64,000 bases of DNA, from contig NZ_MOBK01000003.1 in the NCBI RefSeq assembly GCF_003732265.1, positions 1-64,000 on the forward strand, in the 5' to 3' direction. Of the stretch, positions 36,828-48,121 are shown piece after piece; the stretch's first letter is position 1; the number at the start of each line of letters is the position of its first letter. Under the pieces are notes generated by a model. That model was not told the DNA's origin. It ran no database searches and saw only the letters and a list, made by a program, of their open reading frames with translations. The stretch is from Pseudomonas brassicacearum. Lineage in GTDB: Bacteria > Pseudomonadota > Gammaproteobacteria > Pseudomonadales > Pseudomonadaceae. Position numbers and translations under genes: made by a program.

Positions 36828-38729
36828 TCAGGCGCCGACGATCCCGCCATCCTTGCGGGAAATCGCCATCACCGAAGACCGCGGCTTGCCATTCGGCAGA
36901 TGCTCAGGGAATGTCGAACCCCCGTTCTCCCCCGGATGTTGAATCCCGACAAACAACGTCTTCTGATCCGGCGAGAAACTGATCCCGGTCACTTCGCAGC
37001 CAATCGGCCCGACCATGAACCGGCGGATCTCCCCGGTCACCGGGTCGGCACACAGCATCTGGTTGTTGCCCATGCCCGCAAAATCACCGGCATTGCTCGA
37101 ATCGCCATCGGTTAGAATCCACAACCGCCCGGCCTTGTCGAAACCCAAGCCATCCGGGCTGTTGAACATGTTCTGCGGCGTGATGTTCGACGAACCGCCC
37201 TTTGGCGAGTCGGCGTGGACACCCGGGTTGCCGGCGACCACAAACAGGTCCCAGGCAAAGCTTTTCGAGGCGTGATCGTCACGGTCGGTGCGCCAGCGCA
37301 GGATCTGCCCGTAGACGTTCTTCTCGCGCGGGTTTGGCCCGCCCACCGGTTGGCCTTCTTCGCCGCGCTTGGCGTTGTTGGTCAGGGTGCAATAGACCTG
37401 GCCATCCTTGGGACTGACCACGATCCATTCCGGGCGGTCCATGCGTGTGGCTTTCACCACACTGGCTGCGAGGCGTGCGTGGATCAGCACTTCGGCCTGG
37501 TCGGCAAAACCGCTGCTGGCGTCGATGCCGTTTTTACCGTGGGTCAGCTCGACCCACTCACCTTTGCCTTTCGGGTGATCGGCATTGCCGTCGCCGGCGT
37601 CGAAACGCGCCACGTACAAGGTGCCGTGGTCGAGCAGGTCGCGGTTGGCCTTGGGGTTTTTGTGGTTGATCTTGTCGCGGCTGACGAACTTGTAGATGAA
37701 CTCGCCGCGCTCGTCGTCGCCCATGTACACCACGGCGTGACCGTCATGGGTTTCGGCCAGTGCGGCGTTTTCATGCTTGAAGCGGCCCAGGGCCGTGCGC
37801 TTGACCGGGGTTGATTGCGGATCGAACGGGTCGATCTCCACCACCCAGCCGTGACGGTTGAGTTCGTTCGGGTTCTTCGCCAGGTCGAAACGCTCGTCGT
37901 GCTGGTGCCAGTTGATCTCTTTGCTGGTCGCCACCGCGCCGTAGCGTTTTTGCGCAGCGTCGAATTTCTGTTCTGCGTTGCTGCTGCCGAAGCAGTCGGT
38001 GAAGTTCTCTTCGCACGTCAGGTACGTGCCCCACGGCGTCTTGCCGTTGGCGCAGTTCTGGAAGGTGCCGAGGACGTTCTTGCCGAGCGGGTCGGTGCTG
38101 GTTTTCAGCAGTTCATGACCGGCGGCCGGACCGCTCAGGCTGATCGGCGCGTTGCCGTGAATACGCCGGTTGTAGCGCGAGCCCTGGACGAATTGCCATT
38201 GACCGTTCTTGCGCTGTACTTCGATCACCGACACGCCTTCGCAGGCCAGCGCCTTGCGCACTTCTTCGGCCGATTGCGGCATGCCGCCATGGGCGTAGAG
38301 GTAGCGATAGTTGGTGTATTCGTTGTTGATCGCCATCAGCGCCCGGTCTTTTTCACCGGGAAACTCGAACAGGCTCATGCCGTCGTTGTTGTCACCGAAC
38401 TGGACTTCCTGATGCTCGGCCGTGCCGTTGCCGCTAGGGTCGAACGCTGGGCCGTTCTTTTGCAGCGGCTGGCCCCAGCTGATCAGCACCGAGGACTTGT
38501 AGCCGGCCGGCAAGGTAATGGCGTCGCTGGTGGCGGCGGGGATGCTGTCGAAACCCAACAGTTTGCTGGTGCCGGCGCTGACGCTCGCGGCCATGACACT
38601 GCGGCTCAGCAGGTTGCCCCCCAGGAACATGGCGGCACCGCAAAGGGCGCCGGCGCTGATGAAACCGCGACGGCTGAGGCCGACCATTTTTTCGAGGTCG
38701 GTGGACTGGTTTTCTTCTAATAGGCTCAC
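36828..38729 (-). CDS. phoX: PhoX family phosphatase (DUF839), Tat-exported
   Basis: 633-residue monomeric alkaline phosphatase-like protein. The twin-arginine signal LSRRGFISAGALCGAAMFLGG (Arg20-Arg21 region) predicts folded export by Tat, consistent with a metal-loaded enzyme. The PhoX core is visible as TYLTCEENFTDCFG, RHGWVVEIDPFD, YMGDDERGEFIYKFVS and FNSPDGLGFDKAGRLWILTDG. Would release phosphate from organic esters in the periplasm using Ca/Fe. A weak Pho-box-like sequence lies upstream. Confidence 0.92.
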   Translation of the reverse strand: MSLLEENQSTDLEKMVGLSRRGFISAGALCGAAMFLGGNLLSRSVMAASVSAGTSKLLGFDSIPAATSDAITLPAGYKSSVLISWGQPLQKNGPAFDPSGNGTAEHQEVQFGDNNDGMSLFEFPGEKDRALMAINNEYTNYRYLYAHGGMPQSAEEVRKALACEGVSVIEVQRKNGQWQFVQGSRYNRRIHGNAPISLSGPAAGHELLKTSTDPLGKNVLGTFQNCANGKTPWGTYLTCEENFTDCFGSSNAEQKFDAAQKRYGAVATSKEINWHQHDERFDLAKNPNELNRHGWVVEIDPFDPQSTPVKRTALGRFKHENAALAETHDGHAVVYMGDDERGEFIYKFVSRDKINHKNPKANRDLLDHGTLYVARFDAGDGNADHPKGKGEWVELTHGKNGIDASSGFADQAEVLIHARLAASVVKATRMDRPEWIVVSPKDGQVYCTLTNNAKRGEEGQPVGGPNPREKNVYGQILRWRTDRDDHASKSFAWDLFVVAGNPGVHADSPKGGSSNITPQNMFNSPDGLGFDKAGRLWILTDGDSSNAGDFAGMGNNQMLCADPVTGEIRRFMVGPIGCEVTGISFSPDQKTLFVGIQHPGENGGSTFPEHLPNGKPRSSVMAISRKDGGIVGA

Positions 38730-38786
38730 ATCAGGCTCCCTGCGGTTTTTGCAGACACCTTAGTGAGCGGACATGACGCTTTTGTT

Positions 38787-39551
38787 TCAGAGCGGAGTGC
38801 CCAACAGGACGTTGGAAGGCGAAAACTGCACCAGTACCGGTTTGTCGGTGGTCAGGCCGTGGGTCCGCAAGTGCATTGGCTCGGCCAAGGCGCACAGCGT
38901 CTGGCCATTGGGCAGGCTGATGCGCACTTCGCTGGGCCCGTCTTCGGCGTCGAGAATTTCTTCGATAATGCCGGTGAGGCAATTGTTGCCGAGTGTTGCG
39001 TGTTGCTCGATATCCAGCACGTCCAGCCAACCGGCCTTGATCAGGGCGACCACCTCGGTGCCGGTTTCCAGCTCCAGGCGCAGGGTGCTGTCGTGGGTGA
39101 TCTGCGCATCAATGTTCAAGCCTTCGGCCAGTTCGAGGCGGATCCGGTCGTTGCGCCCCTGACCTTCAATCTCGACCACCTTGCCGTGCAGTTGATTGCG
39201 CGCGCTGGTCCTGAGCATCAGGCGGCCGAGCAGGTCGAGATCGCTGGCATCTTCAGCCGCCTCCAGCACCTGGGCCTGGAGGACTTGCAGCTTTTGATAA
39301 AGGCGCAACACGCGCAGGCCTTCGCTGGAGAGTTTGGCGCCGCCGCCGCCCTTGCCGCCGACGCTGCGTTCCACCAGCGGCTTCTGCGCCAGGTTGTTCA
39401 GCTCGTCGATGGCGTCCCACGCCGCCTTGTAACTCAGGCCCGCGCTTTTCGCTGCGCGGGTGATCGAGCCTTGTTCGGCGATGTGTTGCAGCAACGCGAT
39501 GCGCTGCGGGCGACGGACAATGTGCTGGGACAACAACGTAGGCAAGGACAT
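38787..39551 (-). CDS. modE: Molybdate-responsive transcriptional regulator ModE
   Basis: 254 residues. N-terminal winged helix (ITRAAKSAGLSYKAAWDAIDELNN, then the GGKGGGGAKLSSEGLRVL wing) and two C-terminal molybdate-binding TOBE/MOP domains (about 120-185 and 190-254). Regulates molybdate transport elsewhere. The modABC genes are not in the window. Ends 57 bp before phoX starts on the same strand. Confidence 0.94.
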   Translation of the reverse strand: MSLPTLLSQHIVRRPQRIALLQHIAEQGSITRAAKSAGLSYKAAWDAIDELNNLAQKPLVERSVGGKGGGGAKLSSEGLRVLRLYQKLQVLQAQVLEAAEDASDLDLLGRLMLRTSARNQLHGKVVEIEGQGRNDRIRLELAEGLNIDAQITHDSTLRLELETGTEVVALIKAGWLDVLDIEQHATLGNNCLTGIIEEILDAEDGPSEVRISLPNGQTLCALAEPMHLRTHGLTTDKPVLVQFSPSNVLLGTPL

Positions 39552-39625
39552 GGCAAGACGCTTTGGCTGTGACGATGGTGAGGACGTTGGCGGCTGGGAG
39601 CCCGGGAGTCAAGTCAGGCGCTATC

Positions 39626-39719
39626 CCTGTGGGAGCGAGCCTGCTCGCGATGACGTCGGTACAGTCGCCATTAATGTTGAATGTTATGGCCTCATCGCGA
39701 GCAGGCTCGCTCCCACAGG
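39626..39719. repeat. REP doublet, GGGAGCGAGCCTGCTCGCGAT variant
   Basis: Inverted pair between modE and comF; its spacer shares AATGTTGAATGTTATG with the copy at 41657-41748. Confidence 0.88.
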
Positions 39720-39734
39720 TTTTGTGTCCTTGGG

Positions 39735-40475
39735 TCAAACCGCATCGCCGGGTTTGGGTGTGCGGGCCAGACAATAGACGTCGACACGTGCGGCGCCGGC
39801 GTCCATTAACAGGCGAGCCAAGGCTTGCGCCGTGGCGCCGGTGGTCAACACATCGTCCACCAACGCCAAGTGACGACCCTTGATGCACGCATCGGGCGTC
39901 AGGGCAAACGCGTTGTGCAGGTTTTTTTTGCGGGCCTCGGCATTCAAATCCTGCTGCGCGCTGGTGTCTTGAATCCTCAGCAGCAGCGTTTCGTCGCAAG
40001 AAATGTTCAGGGTCTGACTGAGCCAGCGGGCGAGCATCGCGGCTTGATTGAAACCCCGTTGGCGCAGTCGTTTAGCGGCCAGCGGCACCGGAACCAGCGC
40101 GTCTGGCCGATTCAGATCTTCATCGAAGCGATGTTGCAGGTATTGGCCGAGAAGATCGGCGAGCAGGCGGCCAAACGGCCACTTTGCCGAGTGCTTGAAG
40201 CGCGTGATCAGCGTGTCCAGCGGAAAGCTGTACGACCATGGCGCGGCGACTCGCTCGAAGGCGGGCGGTCGTTTCAGGCACTGGCCGCAGGTCAAGCCTG
40301 AGCCGGGCAAGGGCACGGCGCAGGTCTGGCAGTGATCGCCAAGCCAGGGCAACTCCGTTTCACAGGCCATGCAGATCGCAGTGTGTTCCTCGGCCGGTTC
40401 AGCACAGAGCAAACAGTGTTGTATGTTTTTTAACCAGATGTAAACCGGTCCGTCGTAACATGGTTGACAGCGCAT
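39735..40475 (-). CDS. comF: ComF family phosphoribosyltransferase-like protein
   Basis: 246 residues. N-terminal zinc-ribbon-like cysteines (CLLC, CMAC, CQTC, CGQC between about 21 and 66) and a C-terminal PRTase fold with the PRPP loop [11 protein letters not shown] (about 213-223). Linked to DNA uptake and fork repair in other bacteria. Its first codons contain a BirA-like operator for the divergent bioB promoter, so comF could be co-regulated by biotin status. Confidence 0.93.
   Translation of the reverse strand: MRCQPCYDGPVYIWLKNIQHCLLCAEPAEEHTAICMACETELPWLGDHCQTCAVPLPGSGLTCGQCLKRPPAFERVAAPWSYSFPLDTLITRFKHSAKWPFGRLLADLLGQYLQHRFDEDLNRPDALVPVPLAAKRLRQRGFNQAAMLARWLSQTLNISCDETLLLRIQDTSAQQDLNAEARKKNLHNAFALTPDACIKGRHLALVDDVLTTGATAQALARLLMDAGAARVDVYCLARTPKPGDAV
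40439..40469. promoter_or_regulatory. Putative BirA biotin operator between comF and bioB
   Basis: TGTAAACC-N15-GGTTGACA (40439-40446 and 40462-40469); the arms are complementary apart from one base. The gammaproteobacterial BirA consensus as I recall it is TTGTAAACC-N14/15-GGTTTACAA. It lies within comF codons 3-13, and the right arm overlaps TTGACA (40464-40469), a candidate -35 for bioB 100 bp upstream of its ATG. Confidence 0.7.
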
Positions 40476-40568
40476 GAGTCTTCCTTAAATATGCCGAACA
40501 TCCGTGTCGCGTCTGTGGGTATTCCATCCCATCAGTCACTTGCCAAGCATAAAACAAAGGAAACGCCC

Positions 40569-41624
40569 ATGAGCGCCAGCACCTCTGCAACCCTGCGTCA
40601 TGACTGGTCTTTGGCCGAAGTCAAAGCACTCTTCGTTCAGCCATTCAACGACCTGTTGTTCCAGGCACAGACGGTGCACCGCGCACATTTCGACGCCAAC
40701 CGCGTCCAGGTTTCCACGCTGCTTTCGATCAAGACCGGCGCCTGCCCGGAAGATTGCAAATACTGCCCACAGTCCGGTCACTACAACACCGGCCTGGAAA
40801 AAGAAAAACTGATGGAAGTGCAGAAGGTCCTCGAAGAGGCCGCTCGCGCCAAGGCCATCGGTTCGACCCGTTTCTGCATGGGCGCGGCGTGGAAACACCC
40901 GTCGGCCAAAGACATGCCATACGTGCTGGAAATGGTCAAAGGCGTGAAAGCCATGGGCCTGGAAACCTGCATGACCCTCGGTCGCCTGGATCAGGACCAG
41001 ACTGTTGCGCTGGCCGACGCCGGCCTCGACTACTACAACCACAACCTCGATACGTCGCCTGAGTTCTACGGCAGCATCATCACCACTCGCACCTACAGCG
41101 AGCGCCTGCAAACCCTGGCCTACGTGCGTGAATCGGGGATGAAGATCTGCTCCGGCGGCATTCTGGGCATGGGCGAGTCCCTCGATGACCGCGCCAACCT
41201 GCTGATCCAGCTGGCCAACCTGCCGGAGCACCCGGAGTCGGTGCCGATCAACATGCTGGTCAAAGTCGCCGGCACACCGCTGGAAAATGCCGAAGACATC
41301 GATCCGTTCGATTTCATCCGCATGCTCGCCGTTGCCCGCATCCTGATGCCGCAATCCCACGTGCGCCTGTCCGCCGGCCGTGAAGCCATGAACGAGCAGA
41401 TGCAGGCCCTGGCGTTCTTCGCCGGCGCGAACTCGATTTTCTACGGCGAAAAACTGCTGACCACCGCCAACCCGCAGGCCGACAAGGACATGCAACTGTT
41501 CTCGCGCCTGGGGATCCTGCCGGAAGCGCGCGAAGAGCACGCGGACGAGGTGCATCAGGCGGCTATTGAGCAGGCGCTGGTAGAGCAGAAGAGCAGCGAG
41601 CAGTTCTATAACGCTGCTGTTTAA
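40569..41624 (+). CDS. bioB: Biotin synthase
   Basis: Radical-SAM enzyme that inserts sulfur into dethiobiotin. 351 residues from ATG 40569 (AAAGGAAA upstream). The cluster motif [11 protein letters not shown] (about 57-67) and the second-cluster cysteines in [15 protein letters not shown] and [12 protein letters not shown] are intact. First gene of the operon; a REP element separates it from bioF. The open frame upstream of the ATG is not coding. Confidence 0.98.
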   Translation: MSASTSATLRHDWSLAEVKALFVQPFNDLLFQAQTVHRAHFDANRVQVSTLLSIKTGACPEDCKYCPQSGHYNTGLEKEKLMEVQKVLEEAARAKAIGSTRFCMGAAWKHPSAKDMPYVLEMVKGVKAMGLETCMTLGRLDQDQTVALADAGLDYYNHNLDTSPEFYGSIITTRTYSERLQTLAYVRESGMKICSGGILGMGESLDDRANLLIQLANLPEHPESVPINMLVKVAGTPLENAEDIDPFDFIRMLAVARILMPQSHVRLSAGREAMNEQMQALAFFAGANSIFYGEKLLTTANPQADKDMQLFSRLGILPEAREEHADEVHQAAIEQALVEQKSSEQFYNAAV

Positions 41625-41656
41625 CGCTCCCTGATTTATCTGAAGGAATGCAAACC

Positions 41657-41748
41657 CCTGTAGGAGTGAGCCTGCTCGCGATAGCGATGTAACAGCCAGC
41701 ATCAATGTTGAATGTTATGAACCCATCGCGAGCAGGCTCGCTCCCACA
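41657..41748. repeat. REP doublet, GGGAGCGAGCCTGCTCGCGAT variant
   Basis: Inverted pair in the 167-bp gap between bioB and bioF, one mismatch per arm at the left end (TAGGAGTGAG). Confidence 0.85.
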
Positions 41749-41791
41749 AGGTACTGCGATAGCTTCTGAATTCTGACCGCCCGAGGCCTGC

Positions 41792-42962
<1,171 letters not shown>

Positions 42963-42970
<8 letters not shown>

Positions 42971-43694
42971 TCGACTGATTCTGTTGCCCGGCTGGGGCCT
43001 CGGGATTTCGCCGCTGGAACCGTTGGCGGCGGCCTTGCAGGGGCTGGATGAGCACCTGCGTGTCGAGATCGAGCCGCTGCCGGAACTGGAGTCGAGCGAT
43101 CTTGATGAATGGCTCGATGAGCTCGATTCGACAGTGCCGCAGGATGCCTGGCTCGGCGGCTGGTCCTTGGGCGGCATGCTGGCAGCCGAATTGGCGGCAC
43201 GTCGCGGTGATCGTTGCTGCGGCTTGCTGACCCTGGCGAGCAATCCTTCGTTTGTCGCCCATGAGCAATGGCCGAGCGCGATGCCCGGCGAGACGTTCGA
43301 TGCGTTCCTGGCGGGCTGTAAGGCTGATCCGCGCATGACGTTGAAACGCTTTTCGTTGCTGTGCGCACAAGGCGCCGAAGACTCGCGCGGCCTGTCGCGA
43401 TTGTTGCTGGGTGGCGCGCCAAACGCTTCCGCATCGGTATTGATGAGTGGTCTGGAAGTCCTCGCACAACTGGATACTCGCCAGGCTTTGCAGGCGTTTC
43501 GCGGTCCGCAACTGCATTTGTTCGCCGGCCTCGACGGCCTGGTCCCGGCCGAAGCGGCGGGGGACTTGCTGGCACTGCTGCCGGATGTCGAAATCGGTCT
43601 GATTGAACAGGCCGGCCACGCGTTTCTTCTGGAAGACCCCCACGGTGTGGCGGGGGCGATTCAGGCCTTTTTGCATGAGTCCGGTGATGACTGA
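42963..43694 (+). CDS. bioH: Pimeloyl-ACP methyl ester carboxylesterase
   Basis: 243-residue alpha/beta hydrolase that removes the methyl group from pimeloyl-ACP methyl ester. Nucleophile serine in [10 protein letters not shown], oxyanion segment LLPGWGLG at the start, and the histidine in [12 protein letters not shown]. Being inside the bio operon supports the assignment. Overlaps both neighbours by 8 nt. Confidence 0.94.
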
Positions 43695-44499
43695 TTTATC
43701 CCTTCACAACCTGTCCGGCGGTTTGCCCGACAAGCGCCAGGTGGCAGCGTCCTTTTCTCGCGCAGCAGCGAGCTACGACAGCGTGGCTGAATTGCAGCGT
43801 GATGTTGGCAGCCAGCTGTTGAGTCGCTTGCCCGCGGATTTTGTCCCGGGTATCTGGCTCGACCTGGGCTGCGGCACCGGGTATTTCAGTCGGGCGCTGG
43901 GTGAGCGTTTTCCGGCCGGTCATGGCGTAGCACTCGACATCGCCGAAGGCATGCTCAATCACGCCCGGCCATTGGGCGGCGCCACCCATTTCATCGCAGG
44001 TGATGCGGAGCGCTTGCCGCTGCAAGACTCGACCTGCGATCTGATCTTCTCCAGCCTGGCCGTGCAGTGGTGCGCGGACTTCGGCTCGGTGCTGAGCGAA
44101 GCGCAGCGAGTGCTGAAACCGGGCGGGATTTTCGCGTTTGCTAGTCTTTGTGTAGGGACGTTGTTTGAGCTGCGTGACAGTTGGCGTCAGGTCGATGGCA
44201 TGGTGCACGTGAATCGCTTCCGCGAGTTGGGTGTTTATCAGCAACTGTGTGCGGCCAGCGGCTTGAAAACCGTCAGCCTGCAAACCCGTCCTCATGTGTT
44301 GCATTACCCGGATGTGCGCAGCCTGACCCATGAACTCAAGGCGTTGGGTGCGCACAACTTGAACCCTGGGCGGCCGGGTGGCTTGACTGGCCGGGCGCGG
44401 ATCCTCGGTTTGATCGATGCGTATGAGCAGTTTCGTCAGGCCGAAGGTTTGCCGGCGACTTATCAAGTGGTCTATGCCGTATTGGAGAAACCTTTATGA
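43687..44499 (+). CDS. bioC: Malonyl-ACP O-methyltransferase
   Basis: 270-residue SAM-dependent methyltransferase that primes pimeloyl synthesis. SAM motif I is [15 protein letters not shown], with [16 protein letters not shown]-type N-terminal helix ([12 protein letters not shown]) common to BioC. ATG 43687 chosen because it gives the usual MTDLS start and an 8-nt overlap with bioH. Confidence 0.96.
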   Translation: MTDLSLHNLSGGLPDKRQVAASFSRAAASYDSVAELQRDVGSQLLSRLPADFVPGIWLDLGCGTGYFSRALGERFPAGHGVALDIAEGMLNHARPLGGATHFIAGDAERLPLQDSTCDLIFSSLAVQWCADFGSVLSEAQRVLKPGGIFAFASLCVGTLFELRDSWRQVDGMVHVNRFRELGVYQQLCAASGLKTVSLQTRPHVLHYPDVRSLTHELKALGAHNLNPGRPGGLTGRARILGLIDAYEQFRQAEGLPATYQVVYAVLEKPL

Positions 44500-45176
44500 G
44501 CAAAGCCTATTTCATCACCGGTACCGACACTGATGTCGGCAAAACCACCGTGGCCGCCGGCTTGTTGCATGCCGCGCGGTCGGCGGGCTTGAGCACGGCG
44601 GCCGGCAAGCCGGTTGCCTCGGGCTGCGACGTGACGCCCAAGGGGTTGCGTAATTCCGATGCGCTGGCGCTGTTGGTCGAGTGCTCGCTGCCGTTGACGT
44701 ATGCACAGGTCAATCCGGTGGCGTTCGAGCCAGCCATCGCTCCGCACTTGGCCGCGCGCGAAGCGGGCGTGGCGCTGACGGTGCAATCGTTGCTGGTGCC
44801 TATGCGCGAGATTCTCGACATGCAGGCCGATTTCACCCTGATTGAAGGAGCGGGCGGCTGGCGTGTGCCGCTGGCGGATCAGGACAATCTGTCTGACCTG
44901 GCGATGGCGCTGGATTTACCAGTCATTCTGGTGGTCGGCGTTCGTTTGGGTTGCATCAATCATGCGTTGTTGACGGCCGAGGCGATTGCCCAGGATGGAT
45001 TGCAGTTGGCGGGTTGGGTGGCGAATATCATTGATCCCAAAACCTCGCGGCTGGAGGAGAACCTTGCGACGCTCGCCGAGCGTATCCCCGCGCCGTGCCT
45101 TGGGCGGGTGCCGAAACTCAAGTCGGTCACCGCTGAATCCGTGGCGGAGCATTTGCAGCTGGATTTACTGGACTAG
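44496..45176 (+). CDS. bioD: Dethiobiotin synthetase
   Basis: 226-residue ATP-dependent carboxylase closing the ureido ring. P-loop [17 protein letters not shown] at the start and the [10 protein letters not shown] substrate loop. ATGA overlap with bioC. bioA, which supplies its substrate DAPA, is not in the window. Confidence 0.97.
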   Translation: MSKAYFITGTDTDVGKTTVAAGLLHAARSAGLSTAAGKPVASGCDVTPKGLRNSDALALLVECSLPLTYAQVNPVAFEPAIAPHLAAREAGVALTVQSLLVPMREILDMQADFTLIEGAGGWRVPLADQDNLSDLAMALDLPVILVVGVRLGCINHALLTAEAIAQDGLQLAGWVANIIDPKTSRLEENLATLAERIPAPCLGRVPKLKSVTAESVAEHLQLDLLD

Positions 45177-45283
45177 GTTTTAGCTATCACAAGGCACTGT
45201 GCCATTAGTGTTTTTGTCGGGCGTTTTGCCACCATGTCTGATTCAATGCCCGCTACTGATCCCCTTGCCGAACGAGTTCTCCC

Positions 45284-45580
45284 ATGCAAATTTCAGGTAA
45301 CACTGCTTTTTATGCGGGTCTGAGCACCATTCAGACAGGGCAGAACCGTGTCGATCAAGCGGCCGGACAGATCGCCAGCAATACCATCGAACGGTCGGTG
45401 ACCAGCCAGTCTTCCGAAGTTCAGGTTGATCGACTGCGTTCGGTTGATCGCAGTCAGCGATCGGACCTGACCAGCAATGTCATCGAGATGGTCCAAGGCA
45501 AATTTCAGGTGGAAGCGGGCGCTAAAGTCGCCAAGGCTTCAGACGAAATGCTCGGTACGTTGATCGATACATTTGCTTGA
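45284..45580 (+). CDS. Small protein resembling fused N- and C-terminal ends of flagellar rod/hook proteins
   Basis: 98 residues. The start (SGNTAFYAGLSTIQTGQNRVDQAAGQIASNT) and the end (NVIEMVQGKFQVEAGAKVAKASDEMLGTLIDT) look like the two coiled-coil ends of FlgC/FlgG-type proteins joined with only about 30 residues between them. No middle domain and no signal peptide. The equivalent locus in P. aeruginosa (between bioD and the acyl-CoA dehydrogenases) also has a small hypothetical gene, as I recall. Function unknown. Confidence 0.75.
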   Translation: MQISGNTAFYAGLSTIQTGQNRVDQAAGQIASNTIERSVTSQSSEVQVDRLRSVDRSQRSDLTSNVIEMVQGKFQVEAGAKVAKASDEMLGTLIDTFA

Positions 45581-45604
45581 TCCCTTCGCTGAATCCGCTT
45601 CTTG

Positions 45605-45630
45605 AACGCCGCGACTTTTCGCGGCGTTTT
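45605..45630 (+). terminator. Intrinsic terminator
   Basis: AACGCCGCGA/TCGCGGCGTT stem with CTTT loop and a short T run; ends the 98-residue gene. Confidence 0.8.
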
Positions 45631-45754
45631 GCTGCGTAAGTCCTTCTCCCTCAACTAATCTTTTCTACACGGCACCTGTGCTTGAGCATCGGTGGTGCGC
45701 TGCTGCGTGTCCGGCAGATCGATGGGTCGATGACAAACGGCCAAAGATCGACGC

Positions 45755-45799
45755 TTGACAAGATTTAGGCGTAAACGTATGTTTCAAACAACTGTTTGA
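45755..45799 (+). promoter_or_regulatory. Sigma-70 promoter overlapped by a PsrA-type operator
   Basis: TTGACA (45755-45760), 17-nt spacer, TATGTT (45778-45783), followed directly by TCAAACAACTGTTTGA (45784-45799). The last is CAAAC-N4-GTTTG, matching the (G/C)AAAC-N2-4-GTTT(G/C) motif of PsrA, the fatty-acid-responsive TetR regulator. Repressor bound here would cover the transcription start of the first acyl-CoA dehydrogenase. Confidence 0.7.
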
Positions 45800-45859
45800 C
45801 CGCCACAACAAATCCACGCGGTCGTTCATTCCCGGTTACATCAGCAGAGGTTTATCGCT

Positions 45860-47665
45860 ATGCCTGACTACAAGGCCCCCTTGCGTGATATTCGCTTCGT
45901 TCGTGACGAACTGCTCGGCTACGAAGCGCACTATCAGAGCCTTCCGGCTTGTGCGGACGCAACTCCGGACATGGTTGACGCCATTCTCGAGGAAGGCGCC
46001 AAGTTTTGTGAGCAGGTACTGGCTCCGCTGAACCGCGTGGGTGACACCGAAGGCTGCACCTGGAGCGAGTCCGGCGTTAAAACCCCGACGGGTTTCAAAG
46101 AAGCCTACAAACAATTCGTCGAAGGCGGCTGGCCTAGCCTGGCGCACGACGTAGAGCACGGTGGCCAAGGCCTGCCGGAGTCTCTGGGTCTGGCTGTCAG
46201 CGAAATGGTTGGCGAGGCCAACTGGTCGTGGGGCATGTACCCAGGCCTGTCCCACGGCGCGATGAACACCATTTCCGAACACGGCACGCCTGAGCAACAA
46301 GACGCGTACCTGACCAAACTGGTTTCCGGTGAGTGGACCGGCACCATGTGCCTGACCGAACCGCACTGCGGCACCGACCTGGGCATGCTGCGCACCAAGG
46401 CTGAACCTCAGGCCGACGGTTCCTACAAAGTCTCCGGCACCAAGATCTTCATCTCGGCCGGTGAACACGACATGGCCGATAACATCGTCCACATCGTACT
46501 GGCCCGCCTCCCGGACGCACCGGCTGGCACCAAAGGCATTTCGCTGTTCATCGTGCCGAAGTTCATGCCGAACGCGGACGGTTCGATCGGCGCACGCAAC
46601 GCGGTGAGCTGTGGTTCCCTGGAACACAAGATGGGTATCCACGGTAACGCCACTTGCGTGATGAACTTCGACGCGGCCACCGGTTTTCTGATCGGCCCGG
46701 CGAACAAAGGCCTGAACTGCATGTTCACCTTTATGAACACCGCACGCCTGGGTACTGCGCTGCAAGGTTTGGCTCACGCCGAGATCGGCTTCCAGGGCGG
46801 CCTGAAATATGCGCGTGATCGCCTGCAAATGCGTTCGCTGACTGGCCCGAAAGCGCCGGAAAAAGCCGCTGACCCGATCATCGTTCACCCAGACGTACGT
46901 CGCATGCTGTTGACCATGAAGGCATTCGCCGAAGGCAACCGTGCAATGGTTTACTTCACTGCCAAGCAAGTCGACATCGTCAAGTACGGCGTGGATGAAG
47001 AAGAGAAGAAGAAAGCCGACGCACTGCTGGCCTTCATGACGCCAATCGCCAAAGCCTTCATGACCGAAGTCGGTTTCGAATCCGCCAACCACGGCGTACA
47101 AATCTACGGTGGCCACGGCTTCATCGCCGAGTGGGGCATGGAGCAGAACGTTCGCGACAGCCGCATTTCCATGCTGTACGAAGGCACCACCGGTATCCAG
47201 GCACTCGACCTGCTGGGTCGTAAAGTGTTGATGACGCAAGGCGAGGCCCTGAAAGGCTTCACCAAGATCGTCCACAAGTTCTGCCAGACCAACGAAGGCA
47301 ACGAAGCGGTTCAAGAATTCGTCGCACCGCTGGCTGCACTGAACAAGGAATGGGGCGAGCTGACCATGAAGGTCGGTATGGCTGCCATGAAGGATCGCGA
47401 AGAAGTCGGTGCGGCCTCCGTGGACTACCTGATGTACTCCGGGTACGCCTGCCTGGCCTACTTCTGGGCTGACATGGCGCGCCTGGCTGCCGAGAAACTG
47501 GCTGCCGGCACTTCCGAAGAGGCGTTCTACACCGCCAAGCTGCAGACTGCGCGCTTCTACTTCCAGCGCATCCTGCCGCGTACCCGCACTCACGTTGCAA
47601 CCATGCTGTCGGGCGCCAACAACCTGATGGACATGAAAGAAGAGAACTTCGACCTGGGCTACTAA
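45860..47665 (+). CDS. Acyl-CoA dehydrogenase, long form (FadE1-like)
   Basis: 601 residues, the large acyl-CoA dehydrogenase form with an extra C-terminal domain. Flavin/substrate segments [33 protein letters not shown] and [16 protein letters not shown] (catalytic glutamate region) are conserved. First step of fatty acid beta-oxidation. Matches the PA0506 (FadE1) position by gene order. PsrA-type operator upstream. First of three paralogues in the window. Confidence 0.93.
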   Translation: MPDYKAPLRDIRFVRDELLGYEAHYQSLPACADATPDMVDAILEEGAKFCEQVLAPLNRVGDTEGCTWSESGVKTPTGFKEAYKQFVEGGWPSLAHDVEHGGQGLPESLGLAVSEMVGEANWSWGMYPGLSHGAMNTISEHGTPEQQDAYLTKLVSGEWTGTMCLTEPHCGTDLGMLRTKAEPQADGSYKVSGTKIFISAGEHDMADNIVHIVLARLPDAPAGTKGISLFIVPKFMPNADGSIGARNAVSCGSLEHKMGIHGNATCVMNFDAATGFLIGPANKGLNCMFTFMNTARLGTALQGLAHAEIGFQGGLKYARDRLQMRSLTGPKAPEKAADPIIVHPDVRRMLLTMKAFAEGNRAMVYFTAKQVDIVKYGVDEEEKKKADALLAFMTPIAKAFMTEVGFESANHGVQIYGGHGFIAEWGMEQNVRDSRISMLYEGTTGIQALDLLGRKVLMTQGEALKGFTKIVHKFCQTNEGNEAVQEFVAPLAALNKEWGELTMKVGMAAMKDREEVGAASVDYLMYSGYACLAYFWADMARLAAEKLAAGTSEEAFYTAKLQTARFYFQRILPRTRTHVATMLSGANNLMDMKEENFDLGY

Positions 47666-47684
47666 GCCTTAACGAAGTGCTTCA

Positions 47685-47721
47685 AAAAACCGCTGCTCCT
47701 TCGGGAGTGGCGGTTTTTTTT
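47685..47721 (+). terminator. Intrinsic terminator after first acyl-CoA dehydrogenase
   Basis: AAAACCGCTGCTCC TTCG GGAGTGGCGGTTTT hairpin, two mismatches, then T8. Confidence 0.88.
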
Positions 47722-48121
47722 GCTTTATACAAACAGTAATTATTCGCTGATTGTTAAACTAACGACTCTGTTTAGAGTTAACTAATTAAGCGAGATTGTT
47801 TTCATTGTTAAGCAAGTAAAATAAATTGTTTTGCAATTACAGGGCCAAAATCAAAGACCTTGCGTTATGGCTGAAAGTCGCGCTACGTATGGGGGCTAGG
47901 CCCCGGTAATGGGGGATTTGCACCAAAGTTGAGGCTTGAATGAAAGTTCAAAATTAATTTGTATTTCTTCTGTTGAAATCTTTTGTAACAGCTACAGTTC
48001 AAGTAAGCGCCTGCCACGGTGCCTCCCATAGCGTTTCAACTTCGGCAACGACAAAGTCTAACTTTGCCAGTTGAGTGACGCCTCATGCGCGGCAACTCCA
48101 TCACTGAATAGGGGTGTCATC
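47722..48121. other. AT-rich gene-free region upstream of the di-haem peroxidase
   Basis: About 400 bp, clearly richer in A+T than flanking genes, with GTTAAACTAAC and GTTAACTAATTAA segments near 47754-47790. No gene and no terminator-linked RNA that I can identify. Probably the promoter region of the peroxidase gene. Confidence 0.45.
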
